The notes below the pieces were generated by a model, which was not told where the DNA came from, searched no databases, and was given only the letters and a program-made list of their open reading frames with translations. A stretch of DNA of 64,000 bases, taken from Flaveria trinervia (lineage: Eukaryota > Streptophyta > Magnoliopsida > Asterales > Asteraceae). The stretch spans positions 63,311,340 through 63,375,339 of the forward strand of contig CM046442.1 of assembly GCA_025506515.1 (NCBI GenBank), in the 5' to 3' direction. The position numbers were made by a program, and so were the translations under genes. Positions 21,280-33,394 of this stretch are shown here, in pieces; position 1 is the first letter of the stretch, and each line of letters starts with the position of its first letter.

Positions 21280-22016
21280 AGCTCCAACCTAACTTCCATC
21301 CTTCAGAGCCTCATCAACTTTCTTTGGTTCTTTCTAAGACAAGAAACAAGAATGAAGACAAACATTGCTTCATGGGTTTGTCCTCTTGTTCTTACCCTAA
21401 AGATAACATCTCCAATGATGTTTGTATTGGGATGAGACTTGTGGATCATTAGTTGAGGGATCACAACAAGTTGCTGAGAAAGATCTAAATTATAGAAATT
21501 TATATCTGGCATAGATGTTTCTCCCACCACATCAGCACACTTATACAGGGAAACTTGATCCAAGGAGTGTGTGACATCATTGATGTTATCATCTATGGAA
21601 TGGTTATCAGCATCAAGAAAGTGTTGATCACTATCACCACTACTATCATTGTCTTCTGCATTTAAAGTATCTTTATCTGGTTGTGGAGCCTCTGAGCTAG
21701 AATTTGAAGGCATACGAAATGTATCAGTGGAGTTTGTCATTGTGGTGCTGATACAAACCTCATTTGCAGAAGTAGTCCCAACTGGAGCTGAAGATGTGTT
21801 ACTTGAAGGTCTTCTCAGCTCAAATCTTGGATGAGGATCACCTGTATTTATGTTTTCTACACATCCTGAAATAGTCTCACAAGATTTGTTAAAACAGTTT
21901 GTAACTAAATCAAGATCAAAAAGCCAATCAGGAACAAAACCAGCCACACATGGTGTGTGTTCATTGAAAGTCACATTGGCTGAGTCCTCAATAATTCTAG
22001 TTCTGAGATTGTATAC
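21280..22016 (-). pseudogene. Integrase C-terminal tail and integrase-RT linker of element G
   Basis: The open frame 21303-21974 (223 codons) is a Ser/Asp/Asn-rich, low-conservation linker. It begins in the FNEHTPC segment that ends integrase and closes with a VRTRGQTHEAMF-type stretch before RT. K has the corresponding DVSQGLRTRGQTPHGN region near 55500. A stop at 22017 separates it from the integrase core. No enzymatic motif is expected here. Confidence 0.7.
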
Positions 22017-23096
22017 TTAGTAAGCCTTAGGTTGGGAAGAGTATCCAATGAAGTGTCCATCATCTGATTTCTCAGCAAATTTGGCAATTTGATCCTTGGT
22101 ATTCAAGATGGTGCAAGGACATCCAAATGACCTGAGAAAACCAATGAAAGGTTTCCTCTTGCTCCAAAGTTCATAAGGAGTCTTTCCATGAGTCTGAACT
22201 ACTAAAATTTTGTTCTTCACATAGCAGGCAGTGTTGACTACCTCTGGCCAAAAGGTGATGGATAGTTTAGAGTCAGACAACATGGTTCTTGCAGCTTCAA
22301 TCAGTGTCATGTTTCTCCTCTTAGCAACACCATTCTGTTGAGGAGTGCTGGGAGCACTGTATTGTCTTGGAATACCTTTTTCATCACAAAATGCATCAAG
22401 GATTTGGTTCTTGAATTCAGTTCCCTAATCACATCTTATGATTTTGTCCTTGTGATCAAATTGACTCTCAATCTTTAAGATGAAATTCTTGAGAATCTCA
22501 GGACTCTCATCCTTAGTTCTCAGGAAAAAGACCCAAGTGAATCTTGTAAAGTCATCTGTGATCACTATACAGTAAGAGGTCCTTCCTAGACTCATTACAC
22601 TGGTGGGACCAAAGAGATCCATATGTAACAAGTGTAGGGGTGTGGTGATGGAGTTCTTTTCCTTAGGCTTGTGAAATACCTTATGTTGCTTCCCTTTTGG
22701 GCATGCAACACAATGGTCATCACTTGTAAACTCTTTCTTTGGCATTCCAGTTACCAAATCATTTTTAATTAGTGTGTTCATGTTCTTAAAGTTTACATGG
22801 CACATTCTTTTATGCCATAGGAAAGACTCATCACTATTGGCTTTAGACAAAAAGCATGAAACTTCTCCAGAGGGGAATGTTTCTTGCAAATCCGTCTTGT
22901 ACATGTTCCGTTTCCTAGGGGCTCTATGTAGACTATGCTCAATAGGAATAACCACCATGTCCTTGAGAACAATGCACTCATGCTCAATAAAGAGCTCAGT
23001 AAAGAGCATGTTATAACTCTGGTCACAAAATTGGGATACACTTAGAATATTGTACCCAAGCTCCTTGACAAAGTTTACCGTTTCAATACTGAGCAT
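22017..23096 (-). pseudogene. Integrase of element G, catalytic Glu replaced by Lys
   Basis: Two open pieces (22425-23096, 223 codons; 22017-22310, 97 codons) are split by a TAG near 22424. The zinc finger is clear (WHKRMCH...CVACPKGKQH), as are the first core Asp (LLHMDLFGPT) and the second (IIRCD before the stop). The third residue, in the PQQNGVAxRRN motif, is Lys (codon AAG at 22320-22322) where a Glu is required in copia integrases. The enzyme would insert cDNA into the genome; with this residue gone it could not act. K has Gln at the same place. Confidence 0.87.
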
Positions 23097-23290
23097 AACA
23101 TTTGTGACCTTGCCCTATCCAGAAATGTAACCACTTTCATCTCCTCCAAGGGGAACTGGCCCTCCATCAATCCTTTCAATGTTCTTGAGTAGTGACCTAT
23201 TGCCTATCATGTGCCTAGAACAGCCACTATCAATGATCCAAACATTCTTATTTGTCTTGAGTTGTCCCTACACAAAGAAAATGATTAGTT
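23097..23290 (-). pseudogene. Protease of element G
   Basis: The aspartic protease motif NKNVWIIDSGCSRHMIG lies at about 23195-23250, with catalytic D-S-G as in K (VWIVDSGCSRHM). It continues to GGPVPLGGDESGYISG before a stop. It would cut the polyprotein. Broken by a stop near 23116. Confidence 0.78.
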
Positions 23291-24738
23291 ACATTTGGAA
23301 ACCCAAGCCTTAATTGCCTTGGGCTCACTAAGACAAACAGAAGGTAATGCAATAGTAATAGATCATATTGTAGTGCATTGAGGATCCTGAGCTGTTGTTG
23401 ATGGAGAATTTTTAGTCACTTGGTCTTTCTTAGACTTCCACACCACCTTTGGAAGCTTGGACATGACCTTGAACACTTCGGAAGCTTTTGATACTTTGGA
23501 ACTTTTGATGACTGGACCTTGAGAAGATTCTACAGACACTGCAGCAGACTTCAGTGCTTCAGATGTATTCCTTCCTTTCGAGACCAACTTTGCTTCCGAA
23601 GGCAATTTTCCACTTGACTTCTTCTTAGTTTTGCAGCTTCTGAAGGAAACAGATTTTCCTTCCAAAGCTTGAATCTTCTTAGAACTATTGGAAGCCTTTG
23701 GTTTGGACATGTGAAGATTACCCTTAGGATTGTATGGACAGTCCTTAGCAAGATGAGCAGTACTTTCACACATAACACACTCTATTTTCTTCTTACCAAG
23801 AGCCTTCTGTGGGAAGAAGACTGACTTTGGTCACATCTCTTCTCCACCCTCATCTTTGCAGATGCTGAGACAATCCTTTTGGGCTAAGGACCGTTCTTGG
23901 AGTTTGATGGTCCAGGCTGTGTAGCAGTGGTACACTACAAATCAGTCTTCTTCTAATCAAGTTCTTCCTCATTGACTTGGTCATCACAGTTTTCTTCTTC
24001 TCCTCAGAGGGATAGTGGCCCTTCTTAGAATCCTCCTCTTCACTCTTCTCAGAGGAATTCTTCATTATCACTTCATCATCCTCTTCACTCAAAGGATCTA
24101 TGAGAGGAAGCTCATCTTCATAAGTTCCACACCTCGGTGATCTTATAGACAACATTTTGTGTGGAGGAGCTATCTTATTTGATCCTAATCCCTACTTGTT
24201 TTGATAACACACTTTGTTGTGCAGGGATGAGGATATCATGTTCTTCAAGGTCCTTTCTTCCAGAACACACTTGTCTTCCATGGCTTTGCTGATCACAAGC
24301 TCAGCCTAGCACTCGGTCAGCTAAGTTATGAGATCCTTGATCTGAGTCCTAAAGTTTGTATGCTCATGTTTTAGAACTGAAATAGTTTTCTGTAAGTCCT
24401 CTATCTTCAGTTTATAACCATTTTTGGACTTTCTAAAATTAGCTTTTAAATTATTTTAAACTCAAAATCTGATCTCATTTCCAAGTAGTAGGACATGTAT
24501 CTATTAACTATAGCAATGCATTCAGGGGTACACAGATGTTCCAATACCTTGCCTTCATCATGATATCCCATCAGTGCTTGGTTTGGAGAAGTATCTTCCA
24601 CCTAAAAGATCCAGTCAAAGCCTCCTTCAATAGCAACAGTAGCCTGCTGCTTTGACTTCTCATTCTAGGAAGCTTTGTTAGTGTAGTTAGGTCTGGACTC
24701 TGTTCTTGGGGCCTTACACTCCCTAGCAAAATGGCCTA
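23291..24738 (-). pseudogene. gag C-terminal region of element G with second zinc knuckle
   Basis: A long region after the first knuckle (about 24715-24760, CYNCNLIGHFAREC). It contains heavily broken coiled-coil-like sequence (24170-24600), an acidic Glu/Ser/Lys-rich piece (open 23850-24155), then a second knuckle CVMCESTAHLAKDC near 23735-23785 and a Ser/Lys/Pro-rich tail (open 23363-23773, 136 codons). In this tail the DNA contains several CTTCCGAAG / CTTCGGAAG words read as Ser-Glu-Ala. A large gag with a coiled coil is typical for Sireviruses. Confidence 0.7.
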
Positions 24739-25821
24739 TCAAGTTACAATTATAACACTTGACTTTGCCTTTGTCCAACCCAATCTTTCCACTAGTTGCA
24801 TTACTGGGAACTTCTTTCCAGTCCGCTTGTAGAACTTCTTGGCTCTGTGAGTGAGAAGAGCCATCTGTTGAACTATCTCCATGTACTCCAGATCATCTGC
24901 ATGGATACAATCCAGGTCTTCAAGGGTGAAAAGAAAGCTGCCACAACTTTCATCAGAAGACACAAAAGCTTGAGAAGAACTTGTCTCTTGGAATGGGATT
25001 CCTTGAGTATAATTCTCCCTTGGTGTCTCCGGGAAGGTGACGAAAGGACCCTTTGGTTAGTTGTCAGGGTAGCATATGAGTTGATGTTGGGGTTCTATGC
25101 TATCCCTTTCAACCACATGAAGGGCTGAACCCATTTGGTTGTTGGAGTGTCCAAATGAACCTTGCATGTTCATCTCCATTTGGTAGCCACTGAGAATCCC
25201 ATATAACTCTATCAGTGTGAGAGTTTTGAGGTTCTCAACCCTTTTGATCACCACATAGTAGTGTGTCCACTGCCTAGGAAGTGAGGACGTGAACTTACAT
25301 ACAATGTCTCTATTCTCAAGAGCAACTCCTCTATCCACAAGGGTATCCACTATCTCAACATACCTAAAGTATTGCTGAGTCATGGTTTCACCTGCTTTGA
25401 TGGTGAAGTTTTCAAACTGCTGCTTCAGATCTTTCCTCTTCTCCTTTGCTTCATAGGAACCCTCATACACCAGTTTCAATGCATCTCACAACTGCTTAGT
25501 TGTTTTGCATTTCTTGAAACCTCTGTATACAGAGTTTGGAAGAGCAATCTGAAGGGCTGTCGTGGATTTTCTATCTATGTCTACTCTCTTCCTGTCATTA
25601 TCAGTGTAGTTTGCCATAGCCTTGGGGATCATACCACCACCAATAGCAGAATGGGTGCCTGGTATGTAAGGTCCATTCTCAACAGACTCCCACATTCTTG
25701 AGTCTAGAGACCTGATAAAACCTTCCATTCTTAGGCACCAGGTATCAAAGTATTCAAGAGTGATCAGTGGGGATTTGTTCAAGGTTTCAGTTTCCATATC
25801 AGTTTTGGAAAGGGCTGCCAT
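24739..25821 (-). pseudogene. gag N-terminal region of element G
   Basis: Starts MAALSKTDMETETLNKSPL at 25821. The copia gag domain follows (WCLRMEGFIRSLDSRMWESV; KKCKTTKQL; then DLKQQFENFTIKAGETMTQQYFRY). Two in-frame stops, one TGA at about 25484-25486 inside Gln-Leu-x-Asp-Ala-Leu (Trp in intact gags) and one TAA near 25055, leave the frame otherwise open down to about 24739. K gag is collinear (51195 onwards). Confidence 0.85.
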
Positions 25822-25890
25822 TTGAAAAGTTGAGTATTTGTGTGTGTGAGGGATCTTAAGATGGGGAGATCTTATATCAAGAGCCTAGAA

Positions 25891-25903
25891 AGTTCTCATA
25901 CCA
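25891..25903 (-). other. Primer-binding site of element G
   Basis: TGGTATGAGAACT on the - strand, close to TGGTATCAGAGCC, three bases from the 5' LTR. Confidence 0.8.
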
Positions 25904-25905
25904 AA

Positions 25906-26715
25906 TGCAAGACCGGTGAAGGGTGTTCACTTACAACACAACAACACAAAGGGGAGAGTAACTTAACTTAATCAACTACTGGACTAGATTAACCACAAGT
26001 AAAGTCACTAACAACACAAGTAATCAAGAGATAGAACAAAAGAGCAAGATACACAAGGAGATGGTTTTCAAGATTGCAGTATATTGCTTTCTAAATGTTC
26101 TATTACAAGTGTTACAAAGCATAATGGAAAGTTACAAGAACATGAGATACTTATACTACATCCTACAGCTGGCCATACTATGAAAGCCAGCTCGATACAA
26201 TTGACTAGACATAACACAAAATCAATTGTAAACTCAAAAAGGCAGATTGCCTTTTTGACTTTGTGACGATGACATGCCATACCTCACATCCTTGTCTATT
26301 ACAAAAAGGATAAAGTACATGAAGCAGAAAGTTACAGACTCAAGACCTCAATATATAGTTACCAGAAGCATGGACCTTTTCACCAACTCATGTAAGTTGG
26401 TGACATTACAGAGTTGCTGTGGAAAGGGGTCCAGCTTTATGGAAAAGTACATTAGATAAAGCATGTTGTTAAAAAGTATTCGGACGAAATCTATCTTCAA
26501 GAGTTGAGCTTCGGAAGACTTTGTCTCTAAAGCTTCGGAAGACTTCATCTTTGGCTTCAGAAGATATTGGTCTTGGCTTTGGAAGATTTCACATGTAGAA
26601 TATTTCTCTTGCTTGTGTAAAACTTTCGAAGCATTCTTCTTCAGTACTTGTGCAGCATGCATGGAGAAAGACTTTTAGTATTTTGTTGCTTCAGCCTCTT
26701 CATATAATCTCTACA
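25906..26715 (-). repeat. 5' LTR of element G
   Basis: 810 bp, the partner of 12773-13582. CTTCGGAAG-type words cluster at about 26470-26640. Confidence 0.92.
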
Positions 26716-26720
26716 AAAAC
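26716..26720. repeat. Target-site duplication of G, right copy (AAAAC)
   Basis: Matches 12768-12772, and RT sequence of C resumes here with HPNKVCKL codons. Confidence 0.9.
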
Positions 26721-27878
26721 ATCCTAACAAAGTATGCAAGTTACAGAAATCAATCTATGGATTGAAGCAAACATAAAGAAGTTCGAATAACCATTTTGAT
26801 GAAGAGGTAATCAAATTTGGGTTCATCAAAAAAGCTCATGAAGCATGTGTATATAAGAAAGCTAGTGGCGGCATCATCATTTTCCTAGTATTGTATGTTG
26901 ATGACATCCTACTATTTGGAAATGACATTCCAACTTTGGAGAGTGTAAAACCTTGGCTTGAAAACTGTTTCTCCATTAAGGATCTTGGTGAAACTACCTA
27001 TATTTTAGGAATAAAGATCTATAGGGATAGATCAAGGCGGTTGATAGATTTAAATCAAAGTGCATACATTGATAAGATCTTGAAAATGTTCAAGATGGAA
27101 AACTCTAAGAAAGGTACGGTACCTATTCAAAGAGGAACGATATTGAGTAAGACTTAATCTCCAAGCTCAAAGGATGATCAAGACAAAATGAAGGGAACCC
27201 TGTATGCGTCTGCTATAGGATCCATCATGTAGGCCATGATATGCACTAGGCCGGACGTGTCATGCGCCTTGAGTATGACAAGCCAATACGAGCAAAATCC
27301 TAGAAATAGTCATTGGATGGCTGTTAAGAACATACTTAAGTACCTAAGGAGGACCAAAGATATGTTCCTAATATATGGATAAGGAGGATCTCTTAGTAAA
27401 GGGTTACACGGATACGAGTTTCCAAAATGATCGAGATGACTCACGATCACAATCGGGGTACATTTTCATCTTGAATGGATGAGTAATTTTTTAGAACAGC
27501 TCTAAGCAAGATGTGGTGACATTATCAACTACAGAGTCAGAATACATCGCCGCTTCATTAGCAGCTCAGGAAGTTGCATGGTTAAAGAAATTCATTGCCG
27601 ATCTAGGGGTAGTCCCTTCCATTCAGGACCCCCTAAAGATTCTTTTGATAACGAGGGTGCGATTGCTCAAATCAAGGAACCCCGTGCACATCAAAAGACT
27701 AGGAACATTGATTGGACATTCAACTACATAAGGGATAAAGTTGAAAAGGGAAGATATGTATTCTCAAAGTTCACACGGATTAAAACATTACGGATCCACT
27801 CACGAAGCTTCTTGAAAAGGCAAAGCATGAAGTCATACTTGCGCCATGGGACTTCAATATTCTAGTGACTGGATATGA
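26716..27878 (+). pseudogene. RT C-terminal half and RNase H of element C
   Basis: Continues the RT from 12772: KSIYGLKQ, then FGFIKKAHEACVYKKASGG, active-site box VLYVDDILLFGND (open frame 26891-27157, 88 codons), and LIDLNQSAYIDKIL. RNase H is marked by TTESEYIAASLAAQE (near 27535), a shifted FDNEGAIAQIKEPRAHQ (near 27635) and a stop after VTG/SDWI at 27876-27878. There are stops near 26780, 27157 and 27230, and frame changes near 27380 and 27640. Confidence 0.82.
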
Positions 27879-28640
27879 TCTTTAATTTTTGTATTTAGAT
27901 TTTGTAACCCTTTATTACTTGAATAAATTATTTTGTTATAGTGATTCAACTAATATTCCTATTTTGCATGTATAAAATCCATGAGTAACTTATTTACTCA
28001 AAACGTCCTTAGTTATTCATACTTGTGGGAACAATATGAAGGTAAGACTATTATCAACTTGTATTGGTAGATATTGATATGGATGAATATAGAGCAAAGG
28101 TTGTTGCCAAAGTTCATAGATATTTGTAGGATACAAATATTGGACTGGCCTGCATCTCAAATATCACTACGTGGAATCTTCCTGATTGATCATAAGTAAT
28201 TTTGAATAAAGGTGAACATCAATAGGTATCCTCTAACCTGAGATACATACTGGGTCTTGATATTTATTGAATATTATACTTTGACTTAGTTCTTCGCTGT
28301 TGTGGAACATGCCAGTACATAAGTCTGAGTTCAAGTATAATACAAGGTAATTGTGAGAGACGTATGTAGTCAAGATTTGATTTGTCCTTCTTATTCATTG
28401 AGAGTAAGATGTCTAAGTCCTAATAAAGTTAAATCAATGGAGAATGATCACTTTGTGTCTCTGGGATTTAACATGACATGTGTGACAAAAGGATAGATTA
28501 TTGATTCACCTAAAACATTTTGAGTACGGTACTTAAAGGGGAAGATGTTATTGAATGGCACTTTGTCATACGTATTAAGGGTAGTAAACCGTTGTTCAGC
28601 GGTATTTACTGCTTGCATCAATCTTCTATGAATCTTGTGC
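27879..28640 (+). other. Conserved 3' non-coding tail of element C
   Basis: 762 bp, similar to the tails of B and D, without a reading frame of its own. Confidence 0.75.
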
Positions 28641-28651
28641 AAGTGGGAGAT
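28641..28651 (+). other. Polypurine tract of element C
   Basis: AAGTGGGAGAT, adjoining the LTR. Confidence 0.9.
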
Positions 28652-29586
28652 TGTTTGAACTTGTATCCCCAAGACACATACAAGATTGATGTGGTTAGTA
28701 TGTTATGATGCAGGTCAGTTCATACCCAATAACAAGCTAAACAAACACCAATAAATATTTATTTGTTGATGAGATCATACAAATAAATATTGACACCAAT
28801 TTAGAAAATGGGTAAAACGTTGCTTTTGTAATAGAACAACATTATATGGATAATTTGTTCATGAGAAATTATTTTTTTCATTATTTAAGTCAGTTGAATA
28901 ATAACAAACAAAAGTGTGTTAATGTTATAAAATAAAAAGAGGTTCTAATTTTATAAACTTAAGGGTTAACAGTGTAAGTTTTTTTATAAAAAGTGAAATG
29001 GGGGGAACCATTTCAAAACTTGATTTCGGCCGCCCCTTGTAGGTCATAGGAATCATTTTAGTCTTGGTTTTTACAAGACTTTATGCTTTCTTGCACTCTT
29101 CCCCTTATCCCTCTCTCTCACACACACAAGCAACTAGCTTTTCTCTCTTCCCTTTTGGCTGAAAATTTAGAATTTAGGCTGCACTTGAAGTTCATCTTGG
29201 CTGGATTTTTGGGTTTGCAAGAAGGATTTGAGCTTTGGTGTTCTTCTACCTAACAAGTTAGGTGTCTGCTAAGGCTTGTGGGTATACAAGCTTGAGGACT
29301 TCTATTTTGGAGGTTATACATTCAAGAAGTATCATCTTCTTCTTCTCATCCATACCGTATCACTTTTTTCTTGAAAGGTAGTTTCAACAACACCCTATGG
29401 TTGCATTTTTGTTTTGATGGCATTTCACTTCACATATATATATGATCCTTTGTTTATGGGTTTTGTTTTGGGTTAATATGGTTCAAAGTTTCAGATTATA
29501 AAACACCTTTTAACCACTAATATCCATTGCGTCTTTGAAGTTTAATGGTTAAACTTGCTTTGATAAACATGTAACAAAACCCAACA
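28652..29586 (+). repeat. 3' LTR of element C
   Basis: 935 bp from TGTTTGAACT to CCCAACA. It shares ATTGATGTGGTTAGTA and CATACCCAATAACA near its start with the LTRs of B and D. If this end is right, the following 5 bp (TTTTG, 29587-29591) would be the target duplication; the partner is outside the window. Confidence 0.82.
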
Positions 29587-29836
29587 TTTTGTGGTATTTA
29601 TAGGTTTGTAGTTTTTGACTAGGGTTGAGTAAGAGTGAGATTCTTACTGTGAATCGAATATGATAATCAAGTCAATGGTTGAGTGGCTGAAACAAACAAT
29701 CAAAGAACATTCAATGCAAGAAAAAATACTCATAAATGCTTTTGTATTGATATATGAAAGTTGATAAATTACAGAGAATAATTACAACAAAAATTCTCTA
29801 TCTATCAGCCGTCACCTCATGTACGAGGTATCTCTT

Positions 29837-29846
29837 CTATTTATAG
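29837..29846 (-). promoter_or_regulatory. TATA box in the LTR of element H
   Basis: CTATAAATAG on the - strand, downstream of the hairpin cluster and followed by a pyrimidine/GA-rich start region. Position within the LTR matches that in A and J. Confidence 0.7.
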
Positions 29847-29899
29847 GCAGACAATATGCCTTTTAGAAAATGACTAAACTACCCCTAACCTATTACATC

Positions 29900-30260
29900 A
29901 GAACTCGTCTAAGTCTTCATCCGCATCTTTGCTTGTTCATCCACATTGACAAATGCGAAGGAGTTAACTTGATGAGCATTTCTTCACTTGATCAACCGCA
30001 TTAGTATGTTGGTCATCCGCATTGGTTAATGTCGATGAACAATACTTGTGCGCATTTGTTCTGTCAACCGCATTTGTCAATGCGGATGAACAAAGTCTTG
30101 TCCGCATTTACTTTGTCTTCCACATTAGCCAATGCGGAAGAGTAAGTACTTGTCCGCATTTACTTTTTGCTCTTTCGCATTTGTCAATGCGGAAGAACAA
30201 ATATTTGCTCGTAGTTGTTCTGTGCCTTCTGCATTGTCAAATGCGGGAGACAATACTTTA
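29900..30260. repeat. Hairpin word cluster in the H LTR
   Basis: Short inverted repeats such as CCGCATTTGTCAATGCGG at 30068-30085 (7-bp arms, 4-base loop) recur every 40-60 bp, with half-words between them. Confidence 0.85.
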
Positions 30261-30374
30261 TTCTTCTAAGCAGATTGTTCATCCTTATTTCTTCTTGGAC
30301 TTGAGGGATTTTAGCACAACAATCATCAAATCACCCATTGAGTTGGCATGTATGATTCTTTCAAGGGTCCAACA

Positions 30375-30388
30375 ATACTCCCCCTAAG
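30375..30388 (-). other. Polypurine tract of element H
   Basis: CTTAGGGGGAGTAT on the - strand, directly before the LTR. Confidence 0.85.
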
Positions 30389-31500
30389 GATTATACAGCC
30401 AAGTTTTCCTTAATGTTTGGGTAGTGATTGATGTTGTGAAGATTTTGTTGGGTATTCTTGGGGTAAGATGAATGCAGCTTTGGTAGGATCCAGTATAGCT
30501 TTGATCATATTCACGAAGTCTATCGTTTCTGACATCCTTTCTCTGCTTAACACATGAATTTTCATCTCGCTCATATTGTAGATGGCTTCCAATGACAGCT
30601 TCTTTAGTTAAATTGGCTCCCATATAGAAATTGTAGAAAGTCCATCTCTATGTATCAGTAAGCTCCCCCCAACATCAACCTCTAGTTTTACAATTTTGCC
30701 AGGCTGCAATGGTGTCTTCTTCTTCTTTCTTTTCTCTCTTTTAATTCTTATTTGCTCATATGCCAACTTCAGCAGCTTGATGCACTTTAAAAAGAATTGC
30801 ATGTCCAACTCTCCTAGTTAATTACTCAATTCCCTGAAATGTCTAGTGTATATGTAATGGATATATGATTCATCAAGCAGTCTAACCTCATATCCACTGA
30901 ATAATCTAATTTCAGCTCCCTCCTTTCCTCCCCACTTCCTTTCAATTATCATCTCATAGGTTTTCTCATCATAGTATCAATTTGAGATAGGTGTGGAGGA
31001 ATGAGTACTAGACACCATTTTCCTTTTTAATGATTCTGTAGGCTTTACCTTCAGCTCAAGGAATACAATTTCTTCTACTTGCATCTTTTTCTTCTTCTCA
31101 AAGGGATTGACAAATGTTTTATCTTTTCTCACGCATATTGTCTTTAATGAATTGAAGATCTTTGTTCTTCCTTGGAGATTCATGCAGCTATCCCCTGAAC
31201 ATAGTTGCATGATTGATCAGTTCAAGTTGAGCTAGTTCCTTTAAATCATGAATCTCCAAGGAATTTACAAAAGCTGAGTACTCTGTAAAGAATTGTACTA
31301 GCCCCGAGATCCTTTGCACCATGAACATATTCCATGTACTGTCGTACTTCCAAGCTATTATCTTTTGATCAACTTTACCCTTGGGAGTAGACACCCCTCT
31401 GATCAGTTCTGCAGTAGTCAGTCCTTCTTGCAGTTTCAACTGAGATGGTTCTGCAAACCATTTACGGTACTTGTGTAGCACAGGAGCAAGCAGTTCTTGG
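30389..31500 (-). pseudogene. Envelope-like protein of H, C-terminal modules
   Basis: Contains KIIAWKYDSTWNMFMVQR near 31330-31390 (open frame 31188-31481, 97 codons). A second similar unit follows, YYDEKTYEMIIERKWGG, at about 30915-30980, then a Lys/Arg-rich segment (open 30608-30808). The two units share a pattern of aromatic-x-Tyr-Asp, a beta-like Ile/Val stretch, Arg and Gly, as in J and K. There is at least one frame change between them and stops near 30810 and 30980. Function unknown. Confidence 0.6.
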
Positions 31501-33394
31501 TCTTTCTAGTTCAACATCATGTCTTCAGCTGATACTCTACTTCTTGGTTTGGTGCTTGCTAATTCTTCTTCCAGCTTCTTAAGTTTTTCTTCTTCTCATT
31601 AATCAATTGAAGAGTTGCAGCCCTTAATGAGTTAGTCTTCATGTTTCCAATCCTTCTTCTCGTGAACCCCTGACTTGAGAGATATTCCTTCATTTCCTTA
31701 TGAGACATATTATAAGGATCAGGAAATAATGGTTCATGAGTTGGAGATGATTTCTTCATTGAAGACAGCTTGTGTTGGGGACCCCTTCTTGGCAATGGTC
31801 TTTCATACCGGTTGATTTCTTCAAAGAGAATTATTTATGCTTTGGAGTATCCTTGGTTATTGCTTTCTCATATTCTGTTTCAATGTTTGGATCAAGCAAC
31901 CTTTTCACTTTATTTTCTTCTTCTTTCATTCCTTCATATGTCATTCCAAACACTTCATCTGGATCATATCCTTGATTGATCACAAACATGGCTTTAATCA
32001 TCAAGTCATCAGTTTGTGCTTTGGATACAATGTCTTCCACTGCCTGTTATGTTTTCATTGGACTGTCCATAAGAACATCCTTTTGAGCTTCATATCCACC
32101 AGCAATCTCACCTTCTTCTAAATCAACTGCACCAGCCAATTTCTTCAGTTGAGCATCTGCCTGCTCATGCTCTTCCAAAAATTCAGCAATTGCTGCTAGA
32201 CTTATGGGGTCATCCTTTGTTTCTTAACTGGTTCTTCTTCAACTATTGGTCTCTTACCCTTAGCCTCTTCAGCTAAGTATTTCCTTTTTCGTGAGTAAGT
32301 TTAAAGTTGAGGGCTAGAGGTTTCAGCTTGTTCTACTGCTTTAGGTACCTTTTTACGTGTGCTTGGCTCTTGATCATTCAGTTTACTTTTCTCCTCCTCT
32401 TTCTTTTCTGTTTCTGTTTCTTCTTTCTTTTCCTTTTCTTTTTCCTCTTTCTTTTCTTTTTCATATTCTTCTTTCTGTTCATGTTCATACATTTCCTTTA
32501 TTTTTTCTTTTTGTTCTTCAAATAAAGAGATAGCAGGGAGAATTTGCAAAGTCAATTCCTTCTCCAAAGGCACTAGTGACTTAGGGATAAAAACAATAGG
32601 CTTTGAATCAGTTCTTTGATTGTTTACAATTCCCAAAAGTCATCATCAATGCTGAATTTTTCAGATGAAAAACTATCCAATGCACTGAAGAGTTCTTCAA
32701 ATTTAGCTTTCTCATAGTTAGAGTCATCTGTGTTTCCAGAATATACTACCATATCTAGACTTTGATCTTTAAACTCTTTTTGACTTGCATCACCTCGTTT
32801 TTCTTCATTTTCATAAACATACTTGTTATCATCCATATCTTCCTTTTCTTGTTCTTCATCTTTCTTTTCATCATCCACTTTACTTCTTTGACTTTCAATT
32901 ATTAGTTCTAGTTCAGAGATTCTTCTGTTTTGACTTTGAAGCTCTTTTTCAAGACTAGAAATGATTTCTACTTGTTCCTTAATGATGTTTTCTTGTTCCT
33001 CCATTGCTATAGTTTGAATAGCAAGAGTGTCCACGTGACCACTGATTTCTTCTCTGGAATTGTTTAGTGTAGCTATTAATTACTCATTCTCCTTGTCTTT
33101 TTCTTTTATTTCAGCTACATATTTCTCTTTTAGTTCTTTCAATTCATTTTCTTTCTCATCCAGCTCTAAAATTTTGTCATTGATTATTCCAGCTCTCCTA
33201 TTTGGAGTTCTTTCCATCCTTTCCACTTTGAGTAAAAGTTCAGATATTAGCTCATCCTTTTCATCAGGCCTGTTGATGTTAGATTCAGCATAGCTCTCTT
33301 AAGGAGCAGCCTCAAAAGTTGCTTTCATAGCAGGGATTTGATCATGATGATCCTCCTCATCAGAAGATGATTTGGATAATTTAGATGCACTTGT
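31501..33394 (-). pseudogene. Envelope-like protein of H, coiled-coil and acidic middle
   Basis: Open pieces are 32624-33034 (136 codons, rich in Glu/Lys/Leu/Ile with heptad spacing), 32301-32636 (111 codons with an almost pure Glu/Lys run around 32390-32470), 31831-32040 and 31559-31795. Leu/Ile-rich heptads near 32860-33180 suggest a long coiled coil. J and K also have charged middles at this place. Frames change at about 32630 and 33040. Confidence 0.6.

Larger units (their letters stand above)
12773..26715 (-). mobile_element. Element G: Sirevirus-like Ty1/copia element, interrupted by D
   Basis: 13.9 kb including the D insertion, with LTRs of 810 bp each (12773-13582 and 25906-26715), TG...CA ends and AAAAC duplications. 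The - strand order is gag with two zinc knuckles, protease, integrase, RT, RNase H, a repeat-rich spacer and an envelope-like gene. A gene after RNase H and a large gag identify the Sirevirus type (established for that group). The LTRs differ by roughly one base in ten in the part I compared, so G is clearly older than B. D removed or accompanied the loss of most of the envelope-like gene. Confidence 0.92.
12035..29586 (+). mobile_element. Element C: Ty1/copia, 3' portion, interrupted by G
   Basis: The visible parts are 12035-12772 (integrase end and first half of RT) and 26716-29586 (second half of RT, RNase H, 3' non-coding tail, LTR). The two parts join when G and one AAAAC copy are removed: the RT reads ...GFVD, then KHPNK-type codons, across the join. 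The 5' half lies beyond element A, left of the window. Same family as B and D. It is the oldest layer of the left composite because both A and G lie inside it. Confidence 0.85.
29616..30374 (-). repeat. 3' LTR of element H
   Basis: Its inner end is clear: GGTCCAACA on the + strand next to the polypurine tract (TGTTGGACC on the - strand). The outer end is uncertain; a TG at 29616 is one candidate. The part 29900-30260 is a cluster of GCATT..AATGCGG hairpin words. Confidence 0.7.

Noticed and set aside
22774..23016. + strand open frames opposite the G integrase
   Set aside because: Shadow frames of pol with no recognisable domain.
30022..30387. 121-codon + strand open frame
   Set aside because: Runs antisense through the hairpin cluster of the H LTR; chance frame.
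32307..32525. Phe-rich + strand open frame resembling membrane segments
   Set aside because: Opposite strand of the Glu/Lys-rich run of the H envelope-like gene; no conserved features.
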